Assembly (NCBI GenBank): GCA_964036155.1
Contig: OZ038422.1
Span: 62,271,201-62,335,200 of the forward strand
Source of the DNA: Diploscapter coronatus
Taxonomy: Eukaryota; Nematoda; Chromadorea; Rhabditida; Rhabditidae
Direction of reading: 5' to 3'
DNA: 64,000 nucleotides
Shown here piece after piece: positions 38,501 through 63,094 of this stretch. Each line of letters opens with the position of its first letter. The stretch's first letter is position 1. The translations under genes were made by a program, and so were the position numbers. Below the pieces are notes generated by a model. That model worked only from the letters and a program-made list of their open reading frames with translations, did no database searches and was not told the DNA's origin.

Positions 38501-38778
38501 ATATTCCACTCGTGCTTCTTTAGGCATTTCTTTCGAAATCAAATCGATGCTGTCAATTTTATCCGAAATAGATAAATGATCCACATTCCATAAGCCTATG
38601 ATGAGATTCTTTTGTGAAGCATCCAATATTTCAACAAATGGCGGTAGTTCCTAAAAGTTTATGATAAAATATTATCATCTAGAAAAGGTAATTTATTATA
38701 GAAAATTAAATTTGAATTTCAACTCACGGTTTTGGAAAGAGAATTTGTAGAAGTTGGTGTAGACCTATCACTCATCAT
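35508..38778 (-). CDS. Kelch-repeat protein with SXP/RAL-2-like N-terminus and duplicated kelch block
   Basis: The start MMSDRSTPTS is at 38778, 2 nt behind an AAATTCAG acceptor. Exons 38728-38778, 38468-38650, 38340-38394 and 38142-38296 join in phase and encode LPPFVEILDASQKN, ISKEMPKEARVEYRKW and a charged helix; the first half resembles the nematode SXP/RAL-2 (DUF148) family. The rest is kelch propeller. Two consecutive blocks of about 1.1 kb (about 36700-37900 and 35700-36710) repeat the same exons: LQIGGDNSF, DPPEW...YFKDKLYYLGG and KIYITGG. The 24 bp coding LYYLGG is identical at 36317 and 37467. The third start of the unit (EEYDPQKNKW at about 35622) runs into a tail ending RANKDGSLS and TGA 35508. 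Many introns are 40-60 nt. Kelch proteins usually act as substrate adaptors or actin binders. No BTB domain is visible, so the role here is unknown. Not every exon boundary is settled. Confidence 0.78.
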
Positions 38779-40223
38779 GGCTGAATTTGGTTGACTTCGA
38801 ATTTAAGAAATGCTTATCAACGGCTTCTTCGTATGTTATAAAGCGAGCTAATATTAGTCAGGTAAAACAAATTTTGGGAAGATTATACAAATGTAGTACG
38901 GTGGCCTAACGATATCTCAATTAGGTCCGCTGCGAACAGCTATTTTATGCAAACTTATGCCTCTCACAGTCAGAATTCGAATCTGACCCCTCACCTCTCC
39001 GAGATGCGCTGCTCTATCACTACATTATGTGAGCATGGTTGCCTAGCTGAGAGTTAGCCTACATGTCCAACTAATTCTTTTAATTCAAAATTTGTACTGA
39101 TTCAGGAAATAAATCATGCATTCATGCGTAAATGAATAAAAAATTAATGATAACTAGAAGCAAGAAAGCAAGCTTTTATTGCATTGGATGAAAATTGATA
39201 AGGGAATAGCAATGTTGAATATTTCGCGAGAAGAAATCTTATCACAAAATTAATAATTTTGACAAATGGCTAGGAATTAGAAATAAATAAATGAAGGGGG
39301 TTTCTATTGGATGAACAATAGTCTGCTCAATTTCGAATGCCACCCAAAATGCCATCTCGCATTTAAATGAAACATGCTCTAGAGGAAAAGAGAGTAAGAA
39401 GCTTTAATAAATATTAAAAACAAGGTTGTCTGAAGTTCGAAAAAGATCGAACTTTAACTTAAATCGGAGCATGAAAATGAGAAATGAATATTGAAAAGTA
39501 AACAGACTTTTCCTCCTAAAATAATGACTTAGAAGTGAATGTAACCCTGTTTAAATGGCATATCAAGTTGAGATTTCGTGTCGAAGATATACAACTTGAA
39601 ACTAAAAATAATTGAGGAAGAAAAATGAAAAGTGATCATTCATGGGAGACGAAAATTGAGAACTGAATGAGAAGGATAAAGAATTTGGCAAATGGGTCTT
39701 TGGGTCACTTGCTCGTTATTTTCTGTATCTTTTCATGCACTATTTCTTTATTCGTTGATTATCCAGATAATTTTGGAGATGTTCATGTACTTTCAAAAAG
39801 CCTTTGGGTTAAAATTGTCTTCACATTTATGATCGTAATCTAGCAAGTGTGAATGAAGTAGAATTGAACGGGATCTGGATTGGGGAAAAAAGTAAAGTTT
39901 TGAACTTCATAAACTTATGTTATGATGATCAGATTTGAAAGATTATTAAACAAGCACGACAGAAGTAGATGAAATGATAATTTCGGTCGCTTTGCCGAAT
40001 GATTAATAACGCACAGAAGAAAGTTGATACATAGGAGAGTACTTAAAAGACTGGTGGAGTACTTCGACTTTAAGAAGATACGATCAGAAATTTTAGCTTA
40101 ACTCCTGGTTAGGTCTGCGATAAATTGATTGCTTCTACGACTACATTCTATCTACGGAAGGAGCAGGTTGGCTAGGAACTTTTGAAAATGACTGATTAAC
40201 AAGGTTTATTTCTTTTTCTTTTT
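38779..40223. other. Intergenic region upstream of the kelch gene
   Basis: 1.4 kb, AT-rich, presumably including the kelch promoter. Apart from the tRNA-like stretch at 38898-38993 I see no gene; frames are short and lack consistent splice signals. Confidence 0.45.
38898..38993 (+). repeat. tRNA-like sequence (Ser/Leu type), pseudogene or SINE head
   Basis: Begins CGGTGGCCTAACGA, the A-box region of class II tRNAs, and ends with a T-arm-like hairpin TCAGA-ATTCGAA-TCTGA. The latter holds a near B box (consensus GGTTCGANTCC, here AATTCGAATCT). Spacing between the boxes suits a class II tRNA with a variable arm, but the acceptor stem does not pair well, so it is probably not functional. Confidence 0.45.
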
Positions 40224-40926
40224 TTACCAGAAAAATCGACCCCTGATTCTTTGAGGAACCCATTCCTTGAACTGTTGAAACTTCTCTGCGCAATACATGC
40301 AGATAACTTCTCGCAACGAAGTGTCGTACTCTTCCCTAGCTAACCGTGCTAGCTTCACGCACACGATTAGCATCTGAATTTTCTCTTGGATTTTTCAATC
40401 AAAAATCCTTACCGTAATAGAGAATACTAGAGTGCAAGAAATGCTTATGAATATTAGCATAGAATAGGTATCTTCAAAATTGAAGCAAAATTCTTGATAA
40501 ACATTTACTAACGTAACTGAAAAAACCTTTGATCTCGAAAATTTGTTCGACTTACAAAAAAATAAGAATAAAATGACCATCATAGCTAATGGACTAGAAG
40601 GAATAAAATTGTAAGAAAATGGCATTAATTTTTCGCAGTTTCAAAACTTACAACGCGAAAAGGTACTGTAGTTGGCGAAATTAAGTTGGTCTGTTTCAAT
40701 GATTTCGAAATAGGAGATTAAGTTGCTAGGAAATCTTTTATCACCGACTTCGTAACATCTAATGACAGGCAGGTTTAGACGAAATCCCTACTTTATCTGC
40801 TTGGGATAACTTACAACTGTAGTATTCACTCATAGATAAAGCCTAGATTAGAGAGCCCAGAGAAACCAGATTCTACAAAAATATGCCCACTATTGAAACT
40901 AGAAAAAGTATTTTGATTCTGTTCAT
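40224..40926 (-). pseudogene. Small membrane-protein gene, possibly broken
   Basis: Four or five exon-like pieces on the minus strand. A signal-like MNRIKILFLVSIVGIF starts at 40926. An ectodomain-like piece at about 40660-40770 reads CYEVGDKRFPSNLISYFEII and ends NFANYSTFSR. Two hydrophobic pieces follow (exons 40556-40625 and 40413-40516: PLAMMVILFLFF, YSMLIFISISCTLVFSIT), then a cytoplasmic tail (40224-40373) ending QRIRGRFFW and TAA. The last three pieces join in phase through short introns. The junction between the ectodomain and the first hydrophobic piece does not fit: the natural donor and acceptor put a stop in frame. The leader is also interrupted by a TAG. It is therefore a decayed gene, or a short gene starting at the ATG 40625. 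The 3-4 transmembrane layout recalls claudin-like nematode proteins, but I do not recognise the family. Confidence 0.4.
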
Positions 40927-41440
40927 ATCTTGCAGGACAAGTTGATTAAAATGTACGACCTTTTTCATTTAGAATTGAGAGCCATCTACGTAGGTAGGAT
41001 AATTAGATAATTAAATTAAAGAATAAATACACATGTTATTTTGAGATTTCGAAAATTCAAAAATCAAGGGAGATGTTGCAAAATTTGCTTTCTCTATTTG
41101 GGAAATACAAATCTTTAAAATAACATTTATTTACAAGTCGATAAATAGGCTATAATACAGAAGATGTTTCTTAAAAATTGTCTAGATATTGTGTAAATCT
41201 ATGATCTTATGAAGACTTATTTGGCAGAAACATTCATTTTATGAAACTTATGAAAGTCCGAATATACCGTTTTATAACATTTTTCTTAGTAAAACTGGTT
41301 CTTTGATTTCCCAATATTCCAAAATTTCTGCAGCCAATGACAAATTTTTAAAAAAATATATTCGAAATATGCAGTCAATAAGCTTTCCAACCATGTATGA
41401 TACATGACTAACTGAGGGCGAGGTCAAAGCCTTTCCTTGT

Positions 41441-41651
41441 TATCGCCAATCCCGATTATATTTTCATTGGATAGCGAATCTGTTCCAAAGCTAAAATTGA
41501 AAACAGGCAATAAACAATGAATGAACACTTGGCTTTTCTCCGCTTCGCCCCGCCCACGTGTGTTTCCTCTGTTACTGTTTATTGCTTATTTTCGATTTTA
41601 GCTTTGGAGCAGATTCCTCATCCGGTGAAAATATAATCGGGATTAGCGATA
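41441..41651. mobile_element. Foldback element
   Basis: The left arm 41441-41515 (tatcgccaatcccgattata ... gctaaaattgaaaacaggcaataaacaa) is mirrored by the right arm 41572-41651 (ttgcttattttcgattttagc ... gaaaatataatcgggattagcgata). The two arms are about 75 bp at roughly 85% identity by eye, with a 55-bp spacer. No coding capacity is expected. The open frame across its right arm, which starts only at a GTG, is explained by the repeat. Confidence 0.75.
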
Positions 41652-41827
41652 TAATCGATGATTTTTTCAGGCGGGGAACTGTTTTACCCCATAAATTGCC
41701 TGGGGATACTGAAATAAAGATATGTGATTTACTTCGATTTTTGAAATTTGAACGCAATTTCAAGATTTAAAAAAAAAAAAAATTATTTTCGACATTTCCG
41801 TCGGCACTTGGAGTCCAATATCTATGA

Positions 41828-44102
41828 TATACTTGTAGCCTGGACGTCGAGGATTCCGAATCTGAAAAGTTTCGCATCAAATATCACCTAAAATCTTTTC
41901 CCAGGACTTTGCGTCGACTCCCTTCTAACTTGAATGCTCCTCGCAGTATCCCAGCCGAATTTGATTACCGTTTCGAATTCGACGCTTCAAAGAAAGGATT
42001 TAGCCAGGGTTAAACGCAGGATTTGATATATCTGAGACTTATCCCTCCTTTCTTTCTTTTCCTTTTTACGCCTTTTCTATTTTTCAATCCTATTTTCATG
42101 TTCGATTTTTTTTCTTCTGCACCAAAATCTTCGACATAACACAATCAACTATTCTTTAATTTTATTCTTGCTTTGTCTATGTTGGGTTTTAGTTTTAAAA
42201 ATGTTCAATATTCCCGGTTGAAATGATTTTCTGATCCAGATGTTTCTGAAACTTCACCGCCGTATTTCACCGGTTCTGTGCTTCAAAATAGGTGCCACCG
42301 TACTTCTCTTCTTTACGACCTCGATTATTAACGTCGTTTTTGCGGACGATATCTCTAAAACCTGTTACAAGTAGGTGAATTTTCAATAAATGGAAACTCT
42401 TCATAATTATGATGATTTGTAAATGATGTAATGGTATTAGGTTTAGTTAGAGAATAGGAAGAGTGCGATATAAGGGTGTAATAGCATAGTAACATGTTTT
42501 ACGAAATTATGAAAAATGCATGCTGGCTATGATTATTCTAATATTTTACGAACTTCATTCTATTTTTATAATTTTTCTTACTTGGAAATTTGATGAGCAC
42601 CCTATTCGAATTATTTTAGTTCCACGGCCTTTGCCCCTTCGGCAGCCTTATCTTCGGATTGCTCGAACCAACGAGTCACCACGTTTCTATTCATCGTCTT
42701 CTGCTGCGTCCGAGTCATTTCTTACAAATTCGAGCAATTTATCGGTCGAATGTAAATTTTCAATTCAATCAGACCTAGGAAGGACTTTCAAGTCAAAATG
42801 ATCGTGCGACTTACCGCCTATAATACTTCCTTCACAATTTTGTATCTCTAGTCCTGAATTTTCAAAAATGTTCTCCATCCGTGATGAAGTCATCATGTAA
42901 ATTTCGCTCCTGCGACCCACTTTCCGTATATTTTTTCTGAATACAAGCCAAAAGAAGTCCCTTGTAATTACCGACTTTTCCTGAAATATAATACAGAGAA
43001 TAGAAAAAATGTGGGTGATACCTACGAAATGTAAGAAGGCTATAACTCTAGTAAACCGAGAAGAAGTGTTATTTTAGACGAGCAGGATGCAATATTCGAA
43101 ACAGATTTCCTGGAAGGTACATCGGTGTGGCTTTCGGAATACCGTATTTAACTAGGTATTTTAAAAACTTGTTTAGTTTTGAGAAAAAATCAGTAAAAAA
43201 ATTTCCGATCTCTAACCGCTACCTCTCTATCAGCGTCTCCGCTTCTATTGATCGCATTATTCCTATCCTCGTCGTTAGCATTTTATCCTTATGTCCGGGA
43301 TTTTTATATAATGTGCCGGTAAGTTGAAGGAAATTTTCGAGAAAAAATGAAACATTTAGCTACATGATTCACGCAGCGCACCGACGATTCTATGAAGCAG
43401 ACACGAAGTTGGTGATATCGCTAGTTTGCCTATATCTGTATCTATCGATTTTGATAGTGAGTTATTAAACTATTTTTTAATTTTTATCAGAAAAAATTCG
43501 AATTTCCAGATGGAATTACTCGACATCACGTTCGGAATGTATTGCGAGCAATCAATTTTCGGGCTATCATTGCTATTTCCAAATTTGAACTTTCCACTTT
43601 TGCTCTATCTCTTTCATTTCACGATACTTTGCGTTCACAGAAAAATGCCTATCATAGTTTATGAGGTAATTTTATTAGTTTTTTTTTTGTAAAATGAAAT
43701 ATTTTTAGGTGAACAAAGAGGATTGCTTCATTCAACTGGAAAGACATCGATGTCTTCATCTGAAGGACTGTAGATTGCTGTAATTTTTAAACTTTAATAG
43801 AGTATTTTCGAGATGAATTTCAGTTCGAAAGCTATTCGACTTCCACATCTACCTTCGAAAACGACAACTAAACTGAGGAGGAATTTTGAAGGCAGAATTG
43901 TTCAGGTCAGAGATCTTTCTATAAATAATTTCTTTGAATATGACATTATTAAACCTAATAAAGTTAGCCCTAATCTACACTCTAAAGAAAATGTTAGTGA
44001 TGTCAGAAAAAAACTTCTTAAATTTAGGTGCAAGACATGAAAGAACTCGAATCTCTGCTACCATGCTTGATCAGAGAGAAAAAGCAAAAATCTGCAGCAT
44101 AA
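41828..44102 (+). CDS. Unrecognised multi-pass membrane protein (5' end uncertain)
   Basis: Ten exon-like blocks join in one consistent frame: 41828-42008, 42240-42299, 42620-42751, 43078-43116, 43234-43318, 43360-43456, 43510-43665, 43709-43779, 43824-43905 and 44028-44102. Together they give 978 nt, 325 aa plus stop. The first 150 residues look soluble (RIKYHLKSFPRTLRRLPSNL, then a Ser-rich stretch FYSSSSAASESF). Three hydrophobic segments follow: PLLLIALFLSSSLAFYPYV, KLVISLVCLYLYLSILIMEL and LLFPNLNFPLLLYLFHFTIL. A basic tail with four Cys ends REKKQKSAA. Introns between the last six exons are only 41-122 nt, typical of nematodes. Donors after 42299 and 43116 (GTACTT, GTACAT) are weak, so the 5' half is less sure; the true start lies upstream of 41828 or was not found. 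It ends 135 bp from the NALCN stop, tail to tail. I do not recognise the family. Confidence 0.55.
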
Positions 44103-44236
44103 ATAAATTTATAAATATTTATTTTTAGAAAATAAAATTTCTTTAAATCCCCGTATAGAATTCTTTAAAAACACTATAGACCAGCTATTTGCGATAAGTT
44201 AAATCTATCTACCCTATTAATTTGTACTATCATAAG
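44103..44236. terminator. Shared 3' end region of two convergent genes
   Basis: Only 134 bp separate the stop codons of the plus-strand membrane gene and NALCN. The plus strand has AATAAA at 44103-44108 and AATAAA at 44132-44137. The minus strand has AATAAA at about 44117-44122. The two 3' UTRs must overlap or interleave. Confidence 0.6.
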
Positions 44237-58903
<14,667 letters not shown>

Positions 58904-61900
58904 CTTTCTTCTGAATTTTAGTTATTCTTGAATTTTCTAGGAAATAATTCGAATTTGAAGCTGATCTTCATCAAGAATCTGAAAAATTATCGATTTTTAA
59001 CAATAAATATCAAATTCACAAGATGTTTCTTAAGTTCGCATTTAGTAAATTCAACTAGAGGGTAATCTTCATCCAAAATATAATTAGTTAATCTTTGAAA
59101 TTAACGAAATCTTAAAATTGCAAAAATAATAATTAGAAATTTAACCAAGAGATGTGAAACTGACTATGAAGAAAACTTTAGTGGAATAAAACTAAGCGTC
59201 TGGTCATTTAGGGAGTTCCACTCACAATAAGCTCATCTCCTTCCATTCAGTTTTAGTTATGAGTTTTGGCCTAGGCTCGAAGATCCTTAAGAGCCAATTA
59301 TTATTGAAGATAATTACTATCCGCTTAAAATTCGAGTAAATAAACCTGGGGAAATGGCTTAATTTCACTACCTCCAATATAACGATATAAAGAACTTTAG
59401 AACAATTACACTCGATGTGCAACACAGAATATTTTTGAGAACGATAATTTGAGGCTATTTCTAACTAAAATAAATAATAGAATAAAACGGAAAAGGTTCA
59501 ATTTCATTATGTCCAATATAGTAGACTTCAGAGCAATTATGCTCGAAGTATACTGAACAACTCAGCCTCAAACTTAGGACCATTAAAGTTGGATGACAAT
59601 TGAAAAATGAGCCCTGACGTAACACTTTTCCGCCAACTTTTGGGACCCCTTTTCTTCCTGGGTCCTTTTTCCCAGATGTTCCCGAAAAAAGTCGAGATGT
59701 TCAAGCCGATTTTTACCATGGGGAATTAGCAAATTCCAGCAGGCGCAAAAAGAAAAGTAAATAAATTTCTTTTCGTTTAAGGAAAGTTCTCTTTGCATTC
59801 TTAAAATTAGGCTTATCCTAAGAAAAAACAATGCAAAAATACAATCCCTACAGAAATTTTAGTTGAAATAGTCTCCGAAGTAAATTTTAATAAGATATTG
59901 TTAATGCAAGATATCGAATTAAGATTGAAGAGAGTAAATACGTGAGTATGATAAAACTCTAAATAGCGCATTTATATTTGGAATTTTTGCAAAAAAAACC
60001 GCATAATAAAAAGAAAAATCGTCGTCACGACCCTCAGAAGACCCGATGACGCTCGAAAATCTGGAGATAGGTGTTCAGATGAAGTCATTAAGCTATTTTG
60101 AAATTTTAATGTCGCTAGGTTCAGATACGACGATGCTGGAAGGCTTCAAAGTGGCGACGTTAAAATATTCCAATAATTAGTGAATTTCTGCTTCTTGTCA
60201 TTCTCTCGCCTCTTCTAGATCAAAATGGGTGTATGCTCGCTTCAAAGTGAGATAGAAATTCAAAGCTCTAATGTTAAAAAAATTGTACAGTAAATCGATC
60301 ATTCTGACTACAAATTTAAGGTCGAAAATGCTTTAAAGATTTCAATATGTCCTTTGTTAAATATATGGGCCAATTCTGTTCAACAGAATAGTCGGAATTG
60401 AGAAAGATAGATTCAAAAGAATCTGAAATGAATGGGAAAAGTGAGTATTTGATAAAGTCTTTCGGAAACTCTAGTCGAAGACATATTGGTTCCTAGAGCA
60501 AAGGCAAAGTAAGGAAGGTTGACAACCTGCAAATGAGAAAAAGGTAATCGAGTGAAGCCTGAGTCAGGGAAAAAAGAATAATAGAAAGGGAAAATCTTAT
60601 TCTTTCTGAGTCTATTCATTGCTAGAACGATTAAAAAGCGACGTTTTAGCAATCAAATATGGAAGAAAAGTTGATCTTTGCGAAAATATGAAGATCATTT
60701 TTTTTCTCAAATATTCCAAAATCTTCTTAGAACTTCGGTAAATTAGGCGCCATCGGGTAAATTAAATCACACTCACATCATGTCATTTTCCACGTGTGGA
60801 TTACTTTAAGAATTCCAGATAAATAAGGTAGTTATTATTTATGAGTTTTAGGAAAAATGCTACAGTAAATTCCGATCTAAGTAGGACGAACGTCAGGAAG
60901 CCCTTGCGAGCTATCTACGGTATAACTTTTTTATTAAATATCACTCTCCAAACTGTATTTAGCCAATTTTTACCATTGGTATCATCATAACTATGAATTC
61001 ACTCGTTCTTCCTACTCAATATAATTCATTCGCACTATACGAAATTTGCCCCTCTGTCTGGATCAAAGTATTCTTTTTCGCCAAATGAACTTTGTCCAGA
61101 ATGCATCATTTTTTGCGAATTTCTCTATCCGACTTTTTTTTACCTGCAGCAATAATCATTCTCTTCAATGATATGTCTGTTAGAGAACACTTTTTACAAA
61201 AAAAAAATGTCGACTGGGTCGAAGAACGAAACGGGATTGAAAATGAAACTAAAATAAACAAACAGGTTCTACACGTAACTAAATGCGCTAAGTTGCCTAA
61301 ACACCTTACCACTCGATTTAGAAGTTTTATCGTGAAAATCCTATGATCCCATTGTCTTGTTTGTTGGTTTAGATTTATTTCGAAACTTCTAGATTTTGTA
61401 AAACGTAACAAGAAATTTAATGTTAACATTTAGATATGACAAGTTCTATAGCGAGAAGTCATATTTTAATTCTTACTTTCGATTTTTTTTTCATATTTCA
61501 TTCCATTTTGTACTTCTGGTTTCGTCTATATCAGTTTTATTGCCTACTATATTTCTCCCCTTCATTCGAGCATGTCTTCGCATTTTTATTTATGATTTTC
61601 CGATTCTTATTTTCTAACCCGTTCTTATCTGCTAGACGCATTCGTTTCATCATTTTTCATATTTCTTATCGTTCTGAATTTTGTGCCTTTTTCTTATCTC
61701 TATTTTCTTTTCCTTGCTATTTCTCTAATTTCTTTTTCTTTGCCCTCTAACCTTTTCTCTCTTTCTCTTTCTCTCTCTTTCGGATGCTACTTCTTGGCTG
61801 CCAGTCTATCGCAGAGAGACATCGATTGATTGCCTTTCCTTTCGATGTTTTTTCTCTTCTCTTCTCTCTAATTTCGCGGCTATTTCTCTCGCGTTTAAGT

Positions 61901-62345
61901 TTCAACTCGAAATCCTTGATAATTTGTCACCCACGTGCCTCATCCTCATGTCATTTTCTCCTTTTCCTAAAATATTTCCATTCTTATAGTTTATTGTTTG
62001 CCTCGTCAATGAGTAGGTAGTATGATGTCGTGATATGAATACCTGTTTGAAAATTTCAAAATCCACCTTGTGATTTTTTACATCCCCTGCGAATTAGTTA
62101 TTATTTCTAATGATTGTTTAAGTCGAATTTTTTTTTTTATAATTTAGCGCTATAATTTGTATCAATTGATCATTCATTCATTCATTCAGACATTAAGATA
62201 TTTTTATTTTATTTGATTCTTGCTCTTTATACGATTAAAACAAAATATTGCTGAAAGATCCACTTTCTTTTATTACGCCCCCTCTTTTTACCGCATTTGC
62301 AATGGCGCGAAAATACCTATTTTGAAATAAACTGCATATGTTTCA
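58904..62345. other. Intergenic region between divergent NALCN and the right-edge gene
   Basis: 3.4 kb that should hold promoters for both flanking genes. It contains a direct repeat (59345-59430 and 59493-59565) and a CT-rich tract at about 61740-61785. Nothing else was recognised; longer frames such as 61436-61750 have Phe/Ser composition driven by T-richness. Confidence 0.45.
59345..59565. repeat. Imperfect direct repeat
   Basis: About 80 bp around 59351-59430 (ggcttaatttcactacctcc, then caatataacgatataaagaactttagaacaattacactcga) recur at about 59493-59560 (ggttcaatttcattatgtcc, then caatatagtagacttcagagcaattatgctcga). This is a local duplication in intergenic DNA. Confidence 0.6.
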
Positions 62346-62359
62346 GCTATGCAATATTC

Positions 62360-63094
62360 ATGACGACGAATAATTCAAGCCCTGATTTTTTATACAACAA
62401 CGACGTTGCAATGTCAGATCCATTTTTATCGCTCGAGACGAATCTCGATGATATATCGGGTAACTTTTCAAATAATTACTATTTTAGACTCAAAATAACC
62501 TATTTTTAAATGGCAAATTTATGTTTCAATTTGAAGTATACATAATTTTGACGAATGTTGAAATTTTTAATAATTTAAGATTTCATCCAATTCAACAGCG
62601 ATGACCAGTACGATCTGGAATCCACATGGCTCGGAGGAGTGCCGACCACATCGAACCATTCTCAACAATTCCAAACACCCAACTCTCAGATGCAGGGAAA
62701 CCCTAGTTTGAGCATGACGAATGGAAACCCAGCTACCGGTGGTGGATACCAGAGACGACCAAATCAGCATTCACCCCCTCAAGACTATTATGATCCGAAT
62801 GGGTGCGTTTATTCTATTTTAAAACTATCATTATTATTTATATATAATTTTCAGACTTCGAGAAGTCAGCGCTCTAGGTTCTCTGCTTCAAAATTCCCCA
62901 CAACTCGATGATCCGTACAGCAACATACGGTAAAATATAAGAGTAATAATAATTTACGCTTAAAATTTTGAACTTTTAGATTTTCACCGCCAAATCTGGA
63001 GACCCAGCAGTATTCTGGTCCTGCGAGCATGCTGCCGCAGTTAGCATCGACGAGCATGCCCGTCTACGAGCACGAATATAAGCCATCTGCATTG
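62360..63094 (+). CDS. N-terminal exons of an unrecognised, probably nuclear protein (runs off the right edge)
   Basis: Four exons (62360-62459, 62580-62802, 62855-62929, 62980-63094) join in phase to 171 residues beginning MTTNNSSPDFLYNNDV. A GTTTCAG acceptor lies 13 nt before the ATG. The sequence is low complexity, rich in Ser, Asn, Gln and Pro, with acidic-hydrophobic motifs (DPFLSLETNLDDIS, FNSDDQYDLESTWLGG) of the kind found in transactivation domains. A short hydrophobic helix LREVSALGSLLQNSPQ follows. No DNA-binding or catalytic domain has been reached. The next intron exceeds 900 bp and leaves the window. A transcription factor or coactivator is an inference from composition only. 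Confidence 0.7.

Noticed and set aside
38898..38993. Functional tRNA-Ser or tRNA-Leu gene
   Set aside because: The T-arm pairs, but the acceptor ends do not and no convincing anticodon stem is visible.
41558..41770. Plus-strand frame with a signal-peptide-like start
   Set aside because: It begins with GTG and half of it overlaps the right arm of a foldback element, so the frame is probably accidental; no link to the next exon was found.
42240..42370. Exon reading MFLKLHRRISPVLCF as a signal-peptide start of the membrane gene
   Set aside because: That frame ends in the wrong phase for the well supported downstream exons, whereas an alternative frame starting behind the same CAG acceptor fits; kept only as an alternative.
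41828..44102. Idea that the unknown membrane gene is NLF-1/NALF, the NALCN assembly factor
   Set aside because: The neighbourhood is suggestive, but I cannot find the Cys-rich domain of that family, and the transmembrane pattern (three or more close segments near the C-terminus) does not fit.
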